Of a stretch of DNA of 64,000 nt, positions 1-9,254 are shown one piece after another. The notes under the pieces were generated by a model. That model did no database searches and was not told the DNA's origin. It worked only from the letters and a program-made list of their open reading frames with translations. The position numbers and the translations under genes were made by a program. The stretch is from Hydrotalea sandarakina (GTDB taxonomy: Bacteria > Bacteroidota > Bacteroidia > Chitinophagales > Chitinophagaceae): positions 164,570 to 228,569 of the forward strand of contig NZ_QKZV01000006.1 in NCBI RefSeq assembly GCF_003254115.1. The letters run 5' to 3'. How positions within the stretch are numbered: the stretch's first letter is position 1; each line of letters begins with the position of its first letter.

Positions 1-227
1 CTGATACTTTTTAAGGCAGGATAAATAACATTGGTTGTATCCGAATTTTTATCCATTACAACATTCAAAGAAACGCCACCGCTATTACCCAAAAAGCCAA
101 AAACCAATATAAATACTAATGGGAACCCAATACTAAAAGCAATGGAAGAGGGACTGCGCAATGTAGCCCTAAGGCTAGCTTTGGTAATTGCCAGCATAGC
201 GGTTATTTGATTATACTTTTTTTCCAT
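1..227 (-). CDS. ABC-2 type transporter permease, N-terminal part (runs off the window)
   Basis: The minus-strand frame opens with ATG at 227 (MEKKYNQITAMLAITKASLR) and stays open to base 1, giving about 75 residues. A basic, amphipathic start is followed by one hydrophobic helix around residues 30-50 and then a soluble stretch. This matches the N-terminus of ABC-2-type permeases of Bacteroidota drug/efflux exporters, whose large periplasmic loop follows the first helix. Family assignment is by recall of N-terminal pattern. The ATPase partner and the remaining helices lie outside the window. Confidence 0.6.
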   Translation of the reverse strand, partial: MEKKYNQITAMLAITKASLRATLRSPSSIAFSIGFPLVFILVFGFLGNSGGVSLNVVMDKNSDTTNVIYPALKSI

Positions 228-402
228 ATTACTTTAAATGTGCAGCAAAGCTATCTGTTTATTGCTCTTGTACAAAACAAAAGCCGGCAATTTACTTTCC
301 TCAATTAAAAATATATTAAAGCTAAATGCCTTTTTCTAAAAAAGCTGTTTTAAATATCAAGGCTATTTTGTATTTTACTGAACACACTAAAATCAATTTT
401 AT

Positions 403-879
403 ATGTTTGAAGAAATAATGCAACTGGTTAAACAACATGCACAAGATGCAGTTGTCAATAATCCCGCCGTTCCAAATGAAAATAATGAAGCTGTTATGCA
501 GGAAGCAGGAAGTTCTATTGTAAACGAATTAAAAAATTTATTTAATAGTGGGGGCATAAGCAATTTATTTCAAGGCGAAAATTCAGGCACACAAAGCACA
601 GCCATTCAAAACATTTCAAACAATTTTATTAATAATATTACCCAAAAACTGGGCATCGCACCCGAAACAGCCACCGGTATTGCAGCCTCAGTTGTGCCCA
701 ATGTTATGTCAAGCATTCAAAATATGGGTAACCAACAAGGTGGTATTCAAAATTGGTTAAATAATTTTACTTCAGGCAGTAACATTGGAAATATTGTAAA
801 TAATATTGGCGGGAAATTAGGTTTAGATAAAGATGGTGACGGCGATGTTGATTTTGATGATTTGAAAAAAATGTTCTAG
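403..879 (+). CDS. DUF937-like protein with C-terminal EF-hand/dockerin-type calcium loop
   Basis: This is a 158-residue protein without signal peptide. It is rich in Asn, Gln and Gly and has amphipathic helical segments (residues 1-20, 30-50, 65-110) resembling the DUF937 family. Residues 142-153 (DKDGDGDVDFDD) form a textbook DxDxDG calcium-binding loop at the very C-terminus, so calcium-dependent folding or assembly is likely. It is transcribed alone, 41 bp ahead of the creatininase-family gene. The cellular role of the family is not known, and the DUF937 link is my inference. Confidence 0.55.
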   Translation: MFEEIMQLVKQHAQDAVVNNPAVPNENNEAVMQEAGSSIVNELKNLFNSGGISNLFQGENSGTQSTAIQNISNNFINNITQKLGIAPETATGIAASVVPNVMSSIQNMGNQQGGIQNWLNNFTSGSNIGNIVNNIGGKLGLDKDGDGDVDFDDLKKMF

Positions 880-920
880 CTAAACATTGATGCCATTTTA
901 TCACTCCTAAAAATTGCCTT

Positions 921-1802
921 ATGAAATACGTGAAACTTTTCACAAAATTAAATATTATTTTTTTATTATTCATTATTACAACCAATCACCTAACAGCACA
1001 ATCATTACCAACCCGTTGGGATGAATTAACTGCTAGCGATTGGGATAATGCGCTGAAAAAATCAAACTATACTTGCATTTTGCCCATTGGAATTTTAGAA
1101 AAACATGGTCCACATGTACCTATCGGTTCTGATTTAATCAGAGTGCGCGAATATGCGGCACGTGCTACAAAAAAAGAATATGCCGTTGTTTTTCCTGATT
1201 ATTTCTATGGGCAAATTAATGAAGCAAAGCATCAGCCCGGAGTATTTGCTTTGAAAGAAAATGTTGTTTGGAATTTGTTGGAAGCCACCTGCGATGAAAT
1301 TGCCAGAAATGGGTTTAAAAAAATTATTATTGTGAATGGTCATGGTGGGAACCCGGAACTCATTCGCTATTTCATTCAAACACGATTAGAACAACCCCAT
1401 AATTATGCCGTTTACTTTTTTGAACCCCATAGCGATAGTGCATATTTACAACAATTTAAAAAACTGCATCGTTCGCCCATAAGTGGTGATATGCATGCAG
1501 GGGAAAATGAAACGTCAGAATTATTGTATTTAAGGCCTGAATTGGTTAAAATGGATAGTGCCAAAAATGAATCTGGCGCGAACCAACATCGCCTGAATAT
1601 TCCAAATGTTTATACTGCCATTTGGTGGTATGCCGATTTCCCAAATCATTATGCCGGCGAAGGCGATAAAGCCACCAAAGAATTGGGCGAATTACAAGTA
1701 AACCACGTTGTAAATCAATTATCAGAGGCAATTAAAGCCGTAAAAGCAGATAATGCTACGCTTCTATTACAGCAAGAGTTTTATAACAGAGTTAGGCATT
1801 AA
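921..1802 (+). CDS. Secreted creatininase-family amidohydrolase
   Basis: The 293-residue protein starts with a signal peptide (residues 1-27, hydrophobic core then LTAQS). The mature part carries creatininase-family metal-site motifs: GILEKHGPHVPIGSD near residue 57, NGHGGNPEL near 137, and HAGENETSELLYLRPELV near 190. The family contains Zn/Mn-dependent C-N hydrolases (creatininase, MftE, FAPy deformylase). The exported form common in Bacteroidota has no defined substrate. It sits 41 bp after the EF-hand protein gene, possibly in one transcript. Confidence 0.85.
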   Translation: MKYVKLFTKLNIIFLLFIITTNHLTAQSLPTRWDELTASDWDNALKKSNYTCILPIGILEKHGPHVPIGSDLIRVREYAARATKKEYAVVFPDYFYGQINEAKHQPGVFALKENVVWNLLEATCDEIARNGFKKIIIVNGHGGNPELIRYFIQTRLEQPHNYAVYFFEPHSDSAYLQQFKKLHRSPISGDMHAGENETSELLYLRPELVKMDSAKNESGANQHRLNIPNVYTAIWWYADFPNHYAGEGDKATKELGELQVNHVVNQLSEAIKAVKADNATLLLQQEFYNRVRH

Positions 1803-1984
1803 TGTTTTAAGTAGATTAGAAATTGATGCAGCTTACAACGTAAACACAATTTCACTATTCAATAAAATACAATTCGAATAGCATTCATTTAAATGTTGAG
1901 AAGAAGCCTCTATACAGGTGAAATTTCTTAGCAAAATCATTACAATTGTTGTAGTATTGCCCCCTGCTTTTTGTAATTAAAAAA

Positions 1985-2494
1985 ATGTTCATGGAGCAAA
2001 GTACTAAAACAGTTTACATTTTATTAGGCAGTAATTTAGGCGACCGATTCAATTATATTCAACAAGCAATAAATGAAATTGAACAAACATGCGGTAATAT
2101 AATTTTAAGTTCATCGGTTTATGAAACCGAAGCTTGGGGAGTCTCTTCTAACCCGCCCTATTTAAATCAGGTAATAGCTATTCAAACTTTTTTTGAGCCT
2201 GAATCACTAATGCAAACTTTATTAAATATTGAAGAAAAACTGGGCAGAGTTAGAACAGAACGTTATGCAGATAGAACCATAGATATAGACATTTTATTGA
2301 TAGATAATTTAGTATTAACAACACCCCTTTTAACAGTACCACATCCGGCAATGGCAGAACGCAAATTTGTTTTAGTGCCTTTGCAGGAAATAGCACCCCA
2401 ATTAACACACCCGGTTACTCAAATTTCTATTACGCAAATGTTACAACAGTGCAACGATAAACTTAAGGTAGAAAAATTTTTAAATCATCCATAA
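1985..2494 (+). CDS. folK: 2-amino-4-hydroxy-6-hydroxymethyldihydropteridine diphosphokinase (HPPK)
   Basis: FolK transfers pyrophosphate from ATP to 6-hydroxymethyl-7,8-dihydropterin in folate synthesis. The 169-residue protein has the full HPPK pattern: LLGSNLGDR near the N-terminus, SSVYETEAWGVSSNPPYLNQV, the LLNIEEKLGRVR helix, RTIDIDILLID supplying the metal-binding aspartates, and VPHPAMAERKFVLVPLQEIAP. Length is normal for the family. ATG at 1985 and 1991 are both possible starts. The deoxynucleoside kinase gene follows 28 bp later in the same direction, so the two nucleotide/cofactor enzymes are probably co-transcribed. Confidence 0.95.
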   Translation: MFMEQSTKTVYILLGSNLGDRFNYIQQAINEIEQTCGNIILSSSVYETEAWGVSSNPPYLNQVIAIQTFFEPESLMQTLLNIEEKLGRVRTERYADRTIDIDILLIDNLVLTTPLLTVPHPAMAERKFVLVPLQEIAPQLTHPVTQISITQMLQQCNDKLKVEKFLNHP

Positions 2495-2522
2495 ATTTAT
2501 TGAATCTATATTGTACAGCTGA

Positions 2523-3155
2523 ATGAAATACCATTACATTACCATTGAAGGAAATATTGGCGCAGGCAAAACCACATTGGCACATTTACTTGCCAAACAT
2601 TACAATGCCAGAATAATATTAGAAGCATTTGCCGATAATCCATTTTTGGAAAAATTTTATGCCGATCCTGAAAAGTTTGCTTTCCCTTTAGAATTGTTTT
2701 TTATGGCTGAACGTTTTAAGCAACTAAAAAACATGTTGCACACTAACGATTTATTCAGCAGCATAACCATTAGTGATTACTTGTTTTCAAAATGCTTGTT
2801 GTTTGCAAAAGTGAATTTACCCGATGAGGAATTTAGACTTTACCAAAAGTTGTTTGACATTATGCAGCAACAAATTGCTTTCCCCGATATTCTTATATAC
2901 TTACATGCACCTGTACAAAAACTGCAACAAAACATTAAGAAAAGGCAACGTAGTTATGAACAAAATATTCCGGATAGTTATTTATTTAATTTGCAGGAAA
3001 CCTACACCCAATACATTAAGCAACATAACATAAAAACATTGTTTATTGACGTATCCAATGCCGATTTTTTAGGCAACCCTATGCACCTTAAAGTAATTAC
3101 AGATGCATTAGAACGAGATTATGAAGCGGGGCAGCATTTTTTTTCATTACCCTAA
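2523..3155 (+). CDS. Deoxynucleoside kinase (dNK/dGK-dAK family)
   Basis: This 210-residue cytoplasmic kinase phosphorylates deoxynucleosides in the salvage pathway. The P-loop is GNIGAGKTT (residues 10-18). It is followed by LEAFADNPFLEKFYADPEKFAFPLELFF, the substrate-site region of the family, and by a lid-like segment with KKRQRSYEQNI. These features place it with bacterial dAK/dGK-type kinases rather than thymidylate kinase. It follows folK by 28 bp, a pairing seen repeatedly in Bacteroidota. Base specificity cannot be read from the sequence. Confidence 0.9.
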   Translation: MKYHYITIEGNIGAGKTTLAHLLAKHYNARIILEAFADNPFLEKFYADPEKFAFPLELFFMAERFKQLKNMLHTNDLFSSITISDYLFSKCLLFAKVNLPDEEFRLYQKLFDIMQQQIAFPDILIYLHAPVQKLQQNIKKRQRSYEQNIPDSYLFNLQETYTQYIKQHNIKTLFIDVSNADFLGNPMHLKVITDALERDYEAGQHFFSLP

Positions 3156-3211
3156 CTTTTGCATGCAATTGTCATTTACTTTCGTAATTCGTAAAATTAA
3201 TCTACACGTGA

Positions 3212-4456
3212 ATGGAAGATAATACCCGACACGATGCATTTGCATCGATGCGGATTCCGGAATTTAGAAACTTAATGATTGGCCGCTTTGCATTCATTAT
3301 GGGCCTGCGCATGATGGCAACTTTGCTGGGTTGGTGGATTTATGAATTAACCAATGCACCCTTTGCCATTGGTTTAATTGGTTTATCTGAAGTAATACCC
3401 GCCATATCGCTTGCATTGTATGCAGGGCACGTTATTGATATTAGTGAAAAGCGCAAGTTGCTTTTAACTTGTATAAGTTTATATTTGGTTGCTGCCATTT
3501 TACTTACATTGCTTTCTACACATTTCACAGCAACAGTTCTACACAATCACGTTATAGCAGCTATTATTTATATCATTGTATTTGGAACCGGTATTATTCG
3601 TTCTTTTACCGGACCAACCTTTAGTTCATTATTGGGGCATATTGTGCCGAAAAAAATTATTGCGAATGCCACAACCTGGAGCCAAGGCACATGGCTTTCT
3701 GCATCAGTTACCGGCCATGCTACTGCCGGATTTTTAATTGCCGGATTTGGCAATACAGGTACCCTTATTGCAGTTATCATTTTGGTTAGCATTGCACTTT
3801 CAGTACTTTTCTTACTAAAAGCCAAACCGCCTTTAAATGAACGAGGTGAAAAACGAACTTGGGAAAGTGTAAAAGAAGGACTTCATTTTGTTTACAGAAC
3901 AAAGGAATTATTAAGTGCCATTACGCTTGACTTATTTGCCGTTTTTTTTGGTGGTGCGGTGGCTATGATACCGGTATATGCCAGAGACATATTAAAAGTT
4001 GGACCAGAAGGCTTTGGCTTTTTGAATGGTGCATCCGACCTGGGTTCAATTTGCATTGTAATTTGGTTAACGCTATTCCCTTTACGTAAACAGCAAGGCC
4101 GTAAGTTATTAATAGCTGTAGGTTTATTTGGTGCTTGTATTATTGTTTTTGCACTATCAAAAGTTTTCTGGTTATCCTTCATTGCACTATTAATTTCAGG
4201 AATTGTAGATGGCGTTAGTGTAGTAGTTAGAGGAACCATCATGCAATTAAAAACACCCGACAATATGCGAGGTCGCGTACTTAGTGTTAGCTCTATGTTT
4301 GTAAATTCCAGTAATGAATTGGGGCAATTTGAAAGTGGTATGGCTGCTAAATTAATGGGGGTTGTCCCGTCAGTTGTATTTGGCGGATGTATGACTTTAC
4401 TGGTAGTGATTGTTACGTGGGTTAAAGTACCGGTGTTAAGAAAAATGGAATACTAA
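3212..4456 (+). CDS. MFS transporter (MFS_3 / EntS-like exporter)
   Basis: The 414-residue polytopic membrane protein has about 11-12 hydrophobic helices. A conserved N-terminal block (FRNLMIGRFAFIMGLRMMATLLGWWIYELT) and YAGHVIDISEKRKLLL correspond to the loop-2 motif of the major facilitator superfamily. A second half carries MRGRVLSVSSMFVNSSNELGQFESG, as in EntS/MFS_3 exporters. It probably exports a small molecule by proton antiport. The gene stands alone between the dNK gene and a convergent YkgJ-type gene, so the substrate cannot be inferred. Confidence 0.85.
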   Translation: MEDNTRHDAFASMRIPEFRNLMIGRFAFIMGLRMMATLLGWWIYELTNAPFAIGLIGLSEVIPAISLALYAGHVIDISEKRKLLLTCISLYLVAAILLTLLSTHFTATVLHNHVIAAIIYIIVFGTGIIRSFTGPTFSSLLGHIVPKKIIANATTWSQGTWLSASVTGHATAGFLIAGFGNTGTLIAVIILVSIALSVLFLLKAKPPLNERGEKRTWESVKEGLHFVYRTKELLSAITLDLFAVFFGGAVAMIPVYARDILKVGPEGFGFLNGASDLGSICIVIWLTLFPLRKQQGRKLLIAVGLFGACIIVFALSKVFWLSFIALLISGIVDGVSVVVRGTIMQLKTPDNMRGRVLSVSSMFVNSSNELGQFESGMAAKLMGVVPSVVFGGCMTLLVVIVTWVKVPVLRKMEY

Positions 4457-4484
4457 ATTTTTAAAGTTATCATCAATGCTACAT

Positions 4485-4961
4485 TCAGCAATTGCTTAGC
4501 TTTTCCAACACGTAAAATACAGCCGGACAAAATTCTGCATTTTTTAAAGTAATATTCATTCTTTTCAATAGCACGTCTTCATCAGTATAAGGGAACCGTG
4601 CACAATCAGATGGGCGAACATCATATATTGAGCATGCATTCCCTTCACCCAAAAATGCGCAAGGTGTTTGTTTTACAACATAATCACCTTCTTCATCTAA
4701 ACGCAAATAGGTATCAATAAATACACTTTCTTTTAGCTTTAAATGCTTACTAATACGTTTAATATCGGGCGTTTTAAATCGGGGCGAATAATTTTTGCAG
4801 CAAGCAGCACAATTCAAACAATCAATTTGTGCAAAAGCCTCTTCATGCAAAGCAGGTAATTGTTTCAAAACCTTATTACGTTGCACACGCTGAAGCCAGT
4901 TTTTATACTTTTTTTTGTTAGCTGCACTTTGTTGTTGCCAATTTTCGGTTATTACACTCAT
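4485..4961 (-). CDS. YkgJ-family cysteine-cluster protein
   Basis: The 158-residue cytoplasmic protein contains the diagnostic CxxCxxCC cluster (CLNCAACC, residues 49-56), then GEGNACSIYDVRPSDCARFPY with two further cysteines and a late FCPAV cysteine. This spacing is that of the YkgJ/UPF0153 family of putative Fe-S or zinc-binding proteins of unknown role. It is convergent with the MFS gene 28 bp away and divergent from the sterol-desaturase gene. Confidence 0.85.
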   Translation of the reverse strand: MSVITENWQQQSAANKKKYKNWLQRVQRNKVLKQLPALHEEAFAQIDCLNCAACCKNYSPRFKTPDIKRISKHLKLKESVFIDTYLRLDEEGDYVVKQTPCAFLGEGNACSIYDVRPSDCARFPYTDEDVLLKRMNITLKNAEFCPAVFYVLEKLSNC

Positions 4962-5094
4962 TGAATAAAATTACAACGTGCAAAGATAACCAAACATTCC
5001 CCTTCACCTATTTCAACAATTTATTAAGGCTATTTTGTTTAATGTTAATAAGCGAATGTATTAACTTGCCACTTTATTCAAATATGAATGTAGC

Positions 5095-6066
5095 ATGGAC
5101 AGTTTAAGAGAACAATGGCTGATATTAATTTCTACTCCTATTTATTTAGTTGTAATCGGCATTGAATTAATGCTGTCGCATTTACAACACAAAAAAGTTT
5201 ATACATTTAAAGACACTGTTACCAACATTTATTTAATGCTTTTAAACAGTGGTATTGATTTAATTTTCAGGCTTTTTTATGTAGGTGTTTGGCAATATTG
5301 TTTTTTACACGCATGGCATACATGGGCTAACTATGGATGGACCTATTGGGTGTTATTATTATTAGGCGAAGATTTCTTGTATTATTGGTTACACAGATTT
5401 GACCATGAAATCCGCTTCTTTTGGGCTACGCATGTAACACATCATAGTTCACCGGTTATGAATTTTACGGTAGGCTTCCGTTCTTCTGTGTTTGAACCAC
5501 TATATCGCTTTATTTATTTTATACCATTAGCATGGTTGGGCTTTAGACCGGTTGACATTTTATTCATGTATTCAGCCACCCAAATTTGGGGCATTTTTGT
5601 ACATACCGAATGTATTGGAAAATTAGGATGGTTGGAATATATTTTTGTTACTCCATCGCATCACAGAGTGCACCATGGTTCAAATCCAAAATATTTGGAT
5701 AAAAACATGGGTATGTTTTTAATAATTTGGGATAAATTATTTAATACTTTTCAAGAAGAAATTCCCGCAGAACAATACCAACCCATACATTATGGTTTAA
5801 CCAAAAATTTAGAAAAGCCGAATGCATTCACCATTATTTTTCATGAATGGATTGCTATATGGAAAGATGCATTACAAAAGGGATTGACTTTTAAAGAAAG
5901 ATTGGGCTATATTTTTGGCCCTCCGGGTTGGAGTCACGATGGCAGCAGGCAAACCAGTAAAGATTTGCAAGCCATGGAAAACTTACAACAAAGTTTTGAA
6001 ACCGGCATCCCCAATAACAATGAAACAACATCCGGTTTACAGGTACAAACAGTGAATGTTCAATAA
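5095..6066 (+). CDS. Sterol desaturase / fatty acid hydroxylase superfamily protein
   Basis: This integral membrane di-iron enzyme candidate has 323 residues and 4-5 helices. Histidine boxes typical of the superfamily are present: HRFDHEIRFFWATHVTHHSS (HxxxH and HxxHH), HTEC, and SHHRVHH. The arrangement resembles alkylglycerol monooxygenase-like proteins (TMEM195) more than bacterial beta-carotene hydroxylases. Predicted chemistry is O2-dependent hydroxylation of a membrane lipid. It is monocistronic by position. Start ATG 5095 fits the first hydrophobic helix. Confidence 0.85.
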   Translation: MDSLREQWLILISTPIYLVVIGIELMLSHLQHKKVYTFKDTVTNIYLMLLNSGIDLIFRLFYVGVWQYCFLHAWHTWANYGWTYWVLLLLGEDFLYYWLHRFDHEIRFFWATHVTHHSSPVMNFTVGFRSSVFEPLYRFIYFIPLAWLGFRPVDILFMYSATQIWGIFVHTECIGKLGWLEYIFVTPSHHRVHHGSNPKYLDKNMGMFLIIWDKLFNTFQEEIPAEQYQPIHYGLTKNLEKPNAFTIIFHEWIAIWKDALQKGLTFKERLGYIFGPPGWSHDGSRQTSKDLQAMENLQQSFETGIPNNNETTSGLQVQTVNVQ

Positions 6067-6195
6067 GAAAACGCTGATATTTCTTGCAATAAATGGTTAA
6101 AAACATTTACCGGCTTGCATTCATTGCTACATTTTAGGGTTTCTACATGGTTTCCACAGATTAAACATTAGCATATAAATGAAGTTAATTCCGCT

Positions 6196-6203
6196 TAACT
6201 TTG
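6196..6203 (+). promoter_or_regulatory. Putative Bacteroidota -7 promoter box (TAACTTTG)
   Basis: An exact match to the Bacteroidota TAnnTTTG motif lies 33 bp before the gcvP start. No clear -33 TTG box is visible at the usual distance, so this is a motif-level call. Confidence 0.4.
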
Positions 6204-6236
6204 CGCATCTTTTAACGTGGTCAACCTACATATATT

Positions 6237-9113
6237 ATGAATTTGTTTCAAATGCAAAATGAAGAATTCAGGAATCGTCATATTGGACCTACACCTGCCG
6301 ATACTGAGCAAATGCTGAACACCATTGGTGTTGATAGTATAGATACCTTAATACACAAAACCATTCCAGCGAGTATTCGCTTAAAAAAACCGCTTAATTT
6401 ACCTAATTCCATAAGCGAACAGGCTTTTTTGAATGAAATAAAACGTATTGCCGCACTAAACAAAGTTTATAAAACTTACATTGGGCAAGGATATTTTAAT
6501 ACCATTACCCCTTCTGTTATTTTACGTAATGTTTTTGAAAATCCGGGTTGGTACACCCAATATACCCCCTATCAGGCCGAAATATCACAAGGAAGATTAG
6601 AAAGTTTATTAAACTTTCAAACCATGGTAGCCGATTTAACCGGCTTAGCAATAGCCAATGCATCGTTGTTAGATGAAGCTACCGCTGCTGCTGAAGCTAT
6701 GATCATGCTTTTTCATCATGCCAACAAGACTGAAAATGCAACCAAACACCAATTTTTTGTCGATGAACATATTTGGGGCCAAACTAAAGACGTATTAATA
6801 ACACGTGCCAAACCCTTAGGTATTAATTTAGTATTTGGACAATACCAAAACGTATTATTAGACGATACTTTTTTTGGTGCATTTGTTCAATACCCTGCCG
6901 CCAATGGTGTTATACCTGACTATAGAGGTTTTATTGCTAATGTACATGCAGTTGGTGCTTATGCAGTAATGGCCACCGATTTAATGGCACTAACCTTACT
7001 TACCTCACCGGGTGAAATAGGTGCCGATGTAGCCATTGGTTCTGCTCAACGTTTTGGGGTGCCCATGGGTTATGGTGGACCTCATGCGGCATTTTTCGCT
7101 ACAAAAGATGAATTTAAACGCAACATGCCCGGCCGGTTAATTGGTGTTAGCGTTGATGCACAAGGTAATAAAGCTTTAAGAATGGCTTTACAAACTCGTG
7201 AGCAACACATTAAACGCGAAAAAGCTACCAGTAATATTTGTACGGCACAAGCGCTTTTAGCGAACATGGCTGCCATGTATGCGGTTTATCATGGTCCGAA
7301 TGGTTTGAAAAACATTGCTAAACGTATTCATATACTTACGGTTGCTTTACAAAATGCATTAAAAGCTTTAGATTATACTATAGCCCATCATCACTTTTTT
7401 GATACCATCTTTGTTGATACTGAAGTTCAACAAATAAAAAATATAGCTGAAGAACAAGGCATTAACTTCTATTATCCTAATAACAATACCATCGGTATTA
7501 CAATAGACGAAACAACAACCCAAGATGATATACTGAATATTGCTATGGTATTTGCCGCTGCACGGGGAAATGATACCGCTGCAGTAACTTTTGATGCAAT
7601 ATTTGCAGAAGAAAATCATATCCCTGAATTTGCACATCGCCAATCAAATTATTTAACACATCCTGTTTTTAATACGCATCACAGTGAAACACAAATGATG
7701 CGTTACATTAAACAGTTAGAACAAAAGGATTTGGCTTTAAATACCAGCATGATTTCATTAGGCAGTTGCACCATGAAATTAAATGCCGCCACAGAAATGA
7801 TTCCGGTAAGTTGGCCTGAATTCAGTCAACTTCACCCATTTGTTCCTGCCGAACAAGCAAAGGGGTATCAAATAATCATTAAAGAACTGGAACAATATTT
7901 ATGTAGTATTACGGGCTTTGATGCTTGCAGCCTTCAACCCAACAGTGGTGCACAAGGTGAATATGCCGGATTATTAGCTATTAAAAGATACCATGAAGCC
8001 AATAACAACCATCACAGAAATGTGGTATTAATTCCTATATCAGCACATGGTACTAACCCTGCCAGCGCGGTTATGGCAGGCATGAAGGTGGTTGTTATTA
8101 AAGGAACTGCTGAAGGCCACATTGATGTTGCTGACTTGAAAGAAAAGGCTGAATTGCATAAAAATGATTTGGCCGGATTAATGGTTACCTACCCATCAAC
8201 ACATGGTGTTTTTGAAGAAAGCATTAAAGAAATTTGTGCCATTATACATGAAAATGGCGGGTTGGTGTATATGGATGGCGCTAACATGAATGCGCAAGTA
8301 GGCTTAACCTCACCTGCTGAAATTGGTGCTGATGTTTGCCATTTAAATTTACATAAAACCTTTGCTATACCACATGGTGGCGGTGGCCCCGGTGTTGGTC
8401 CAATTTGCGTAACTAAACAATTGGCACCCTTTTTACCCGGACACATTTCAATTAACCACCACTTAGGCACCGGCGCTGTTAGTGCTGCCCCGGTAGGTTC
8501 TGCATCTATACTATTAATTAGCTATGGGTACATAAAACTGTTGGGTAAAGAAGGCGTTAAAATGGCTACAGAATATGCAATTTTAAATGCGAATTACATG
8601 AAAGCCCGTTTAGAACCTTTTTACAAAATTTTATACACGGGCACCAATGGTTTTGCAGCACACGAATTTATTGTTGACCTGCGCCCCTTTAAACAAAGCG
8701 CAGGCATTGAAGCTGAAGATGTTGCAAAACGCTTAATGGATTATGGATTTCATGCGCCTACTATGAGCTTTCCTGTGCCCGGCACCATTATGATTGAACC
8801 TACAGAAAGTGAAGATAAAGCTGAATTAGACCGTTTTTGTGATGCCTTAATAGCCATTTATGAAGAAATTAAAGCTATTGAAAATGGGGTTTCCGACAAA
8901 AATGATAACCCTTTGAAAAATGCACCGCATACCCAATTAATGATTGCAGCTGAACAGTGGAACCACGGTTACAGCCGCCAGGAGGCTGCATTCCCATTAT
9001 ACTATGTTACGCAAAACAAATTCTGGCCTTCTGTAGCACGCATTAATAATACATATGGTGACAGGAATTTAATTTGCACGTGTGAACCCATAGAAAGTTA
9101 TATGGAGAAATAG
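6237..9113 (+). CDS. gcvP: Glycine dehydrogenase (aminomethyl-transferring), glycine cleavage P protein
   Basis: GcvP decarboxylates glycine with pyridoxal phosphate and passes the aminomethyl group to lipoyl-H protein. The 958-residue protein is the single-chain alpha2 type (both P-domains fused). Visible marks are FRNRHIGPT at the N-terminus, [22 protein letters not shown], the glycine-rich [13 protein letters not shown] loop, and PLP-binding Lys707 in HLNLHKTFA. The C-terminal [20 protein letters not shown] is also family-typical. gcvT and gcvH are not adjacent, as is usual in Bacteroidota. It ends at a shared terminator facing the convergent gene. Confidence 0.97.
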   Translation: MNLFQMQNEEFRNRHIGPTPADTEQMLNTIGVDSIDTLIHKTIPASIRLKKPLNLPNSISEQAFLNEIKRIAALNKVYKTYIGQGYFNTITPSVILRNVFENPGWYTQYTPYQAEISQGRLESLLNFQTMVADLTGLAIANASLLDEATAAAEAMIMLFHHANKTENATKHQFFVDEHIWGQTKDVLITRAKPLGINLVFGQYQNVLLDDTFFGAFVQYPAANGVIPDYRGFIANVHAVGAYAVMATDLMALTLLTSPGEIGADVAIGSAQRFGVPMGYGGPHAAFFATKDEFKRNMPGRLIGVSVDAQGNKALRMALQTREQHIKREKATSNICTAQALLANMAAMYAVYHGPNGLKNIAKRIHILTVALQNALKALDYTIAHHHFFDTIFVDTEVQQIKNIAEEQGINFYYPNNNTIGITIDETTTQDDILNIAMVFAAARGNDTAAVTFDAIFAEENHIPEFAHRQSNYLTHPVFNTHHSETQMMRYIKQLEQKDLALNTSMISLGSCTMKLNAATEMIPVSWPEFSQLHPFVPAEQAKGYQIIIKELEQYLCSITGFDACSLQPNSGAQGEYAGLLAIKRYHEANNNHHRNVVLIPISAHGTNPASAVMAGMKVVVIKGTAEGHIDVADLKEKAELHKNDLAGLMVTYPSTHGVFEESIKEICAIIHENGGLVYMDGANMNAQVGLTSPAEIGADVCHLNLHKTFAIPHGGGGPGVGPICVTKQLAPFLPGHISINHHLGTGAVSAAPVGSASILLISYGYIKLLGKEGVKMATEYAILNANYMKARLEPFYKILYTGTNGFAAHEFIVDLRPFKQSAGIEAEDVAKRLMDYGFHAPTMSFPVPGTIMIEPTESEDKAELDRFCDALIAIYEEIKAIENGVSDKNDNPLKNAPHTQLMIAAEQWNHGYSRQEAAFPLYYVTQNKFWPSVARINNTYGDRNLICTCEPIESYMEK

Positions 9114-9188
9114 TTCATTCAATAATTTGCTGCTAAAGAATAATTCATATTGAAAATTAATAATAAAAAAATACTTTCTTTTGCCAAC

Positions 9189-9224
9189 AAAAAAGAGGCT
9201 GCCTATTTCAGACAGCCTCTTTTT
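9189..9224. terminator. Bidirectional hairpin terminator
   Basis: The stem AGAGGCTG (9194-9201) pairs with CAGCCTCT (9213-9220). It is flanked by an A-run on the left and a T-run on the right, between the convergent gcvP and the 9255 gene. Confidence 0.85.
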
Positions 9225-9254
9225 AATTTAAGACCTTACTGCACGTTCCAATGA

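Noticed and set aside
3892..4263. 123-codon minus-strand frame within the MFS gene
   Set aside because: Shadow of a conserved transporter; hydrophobic codons read in reverse.
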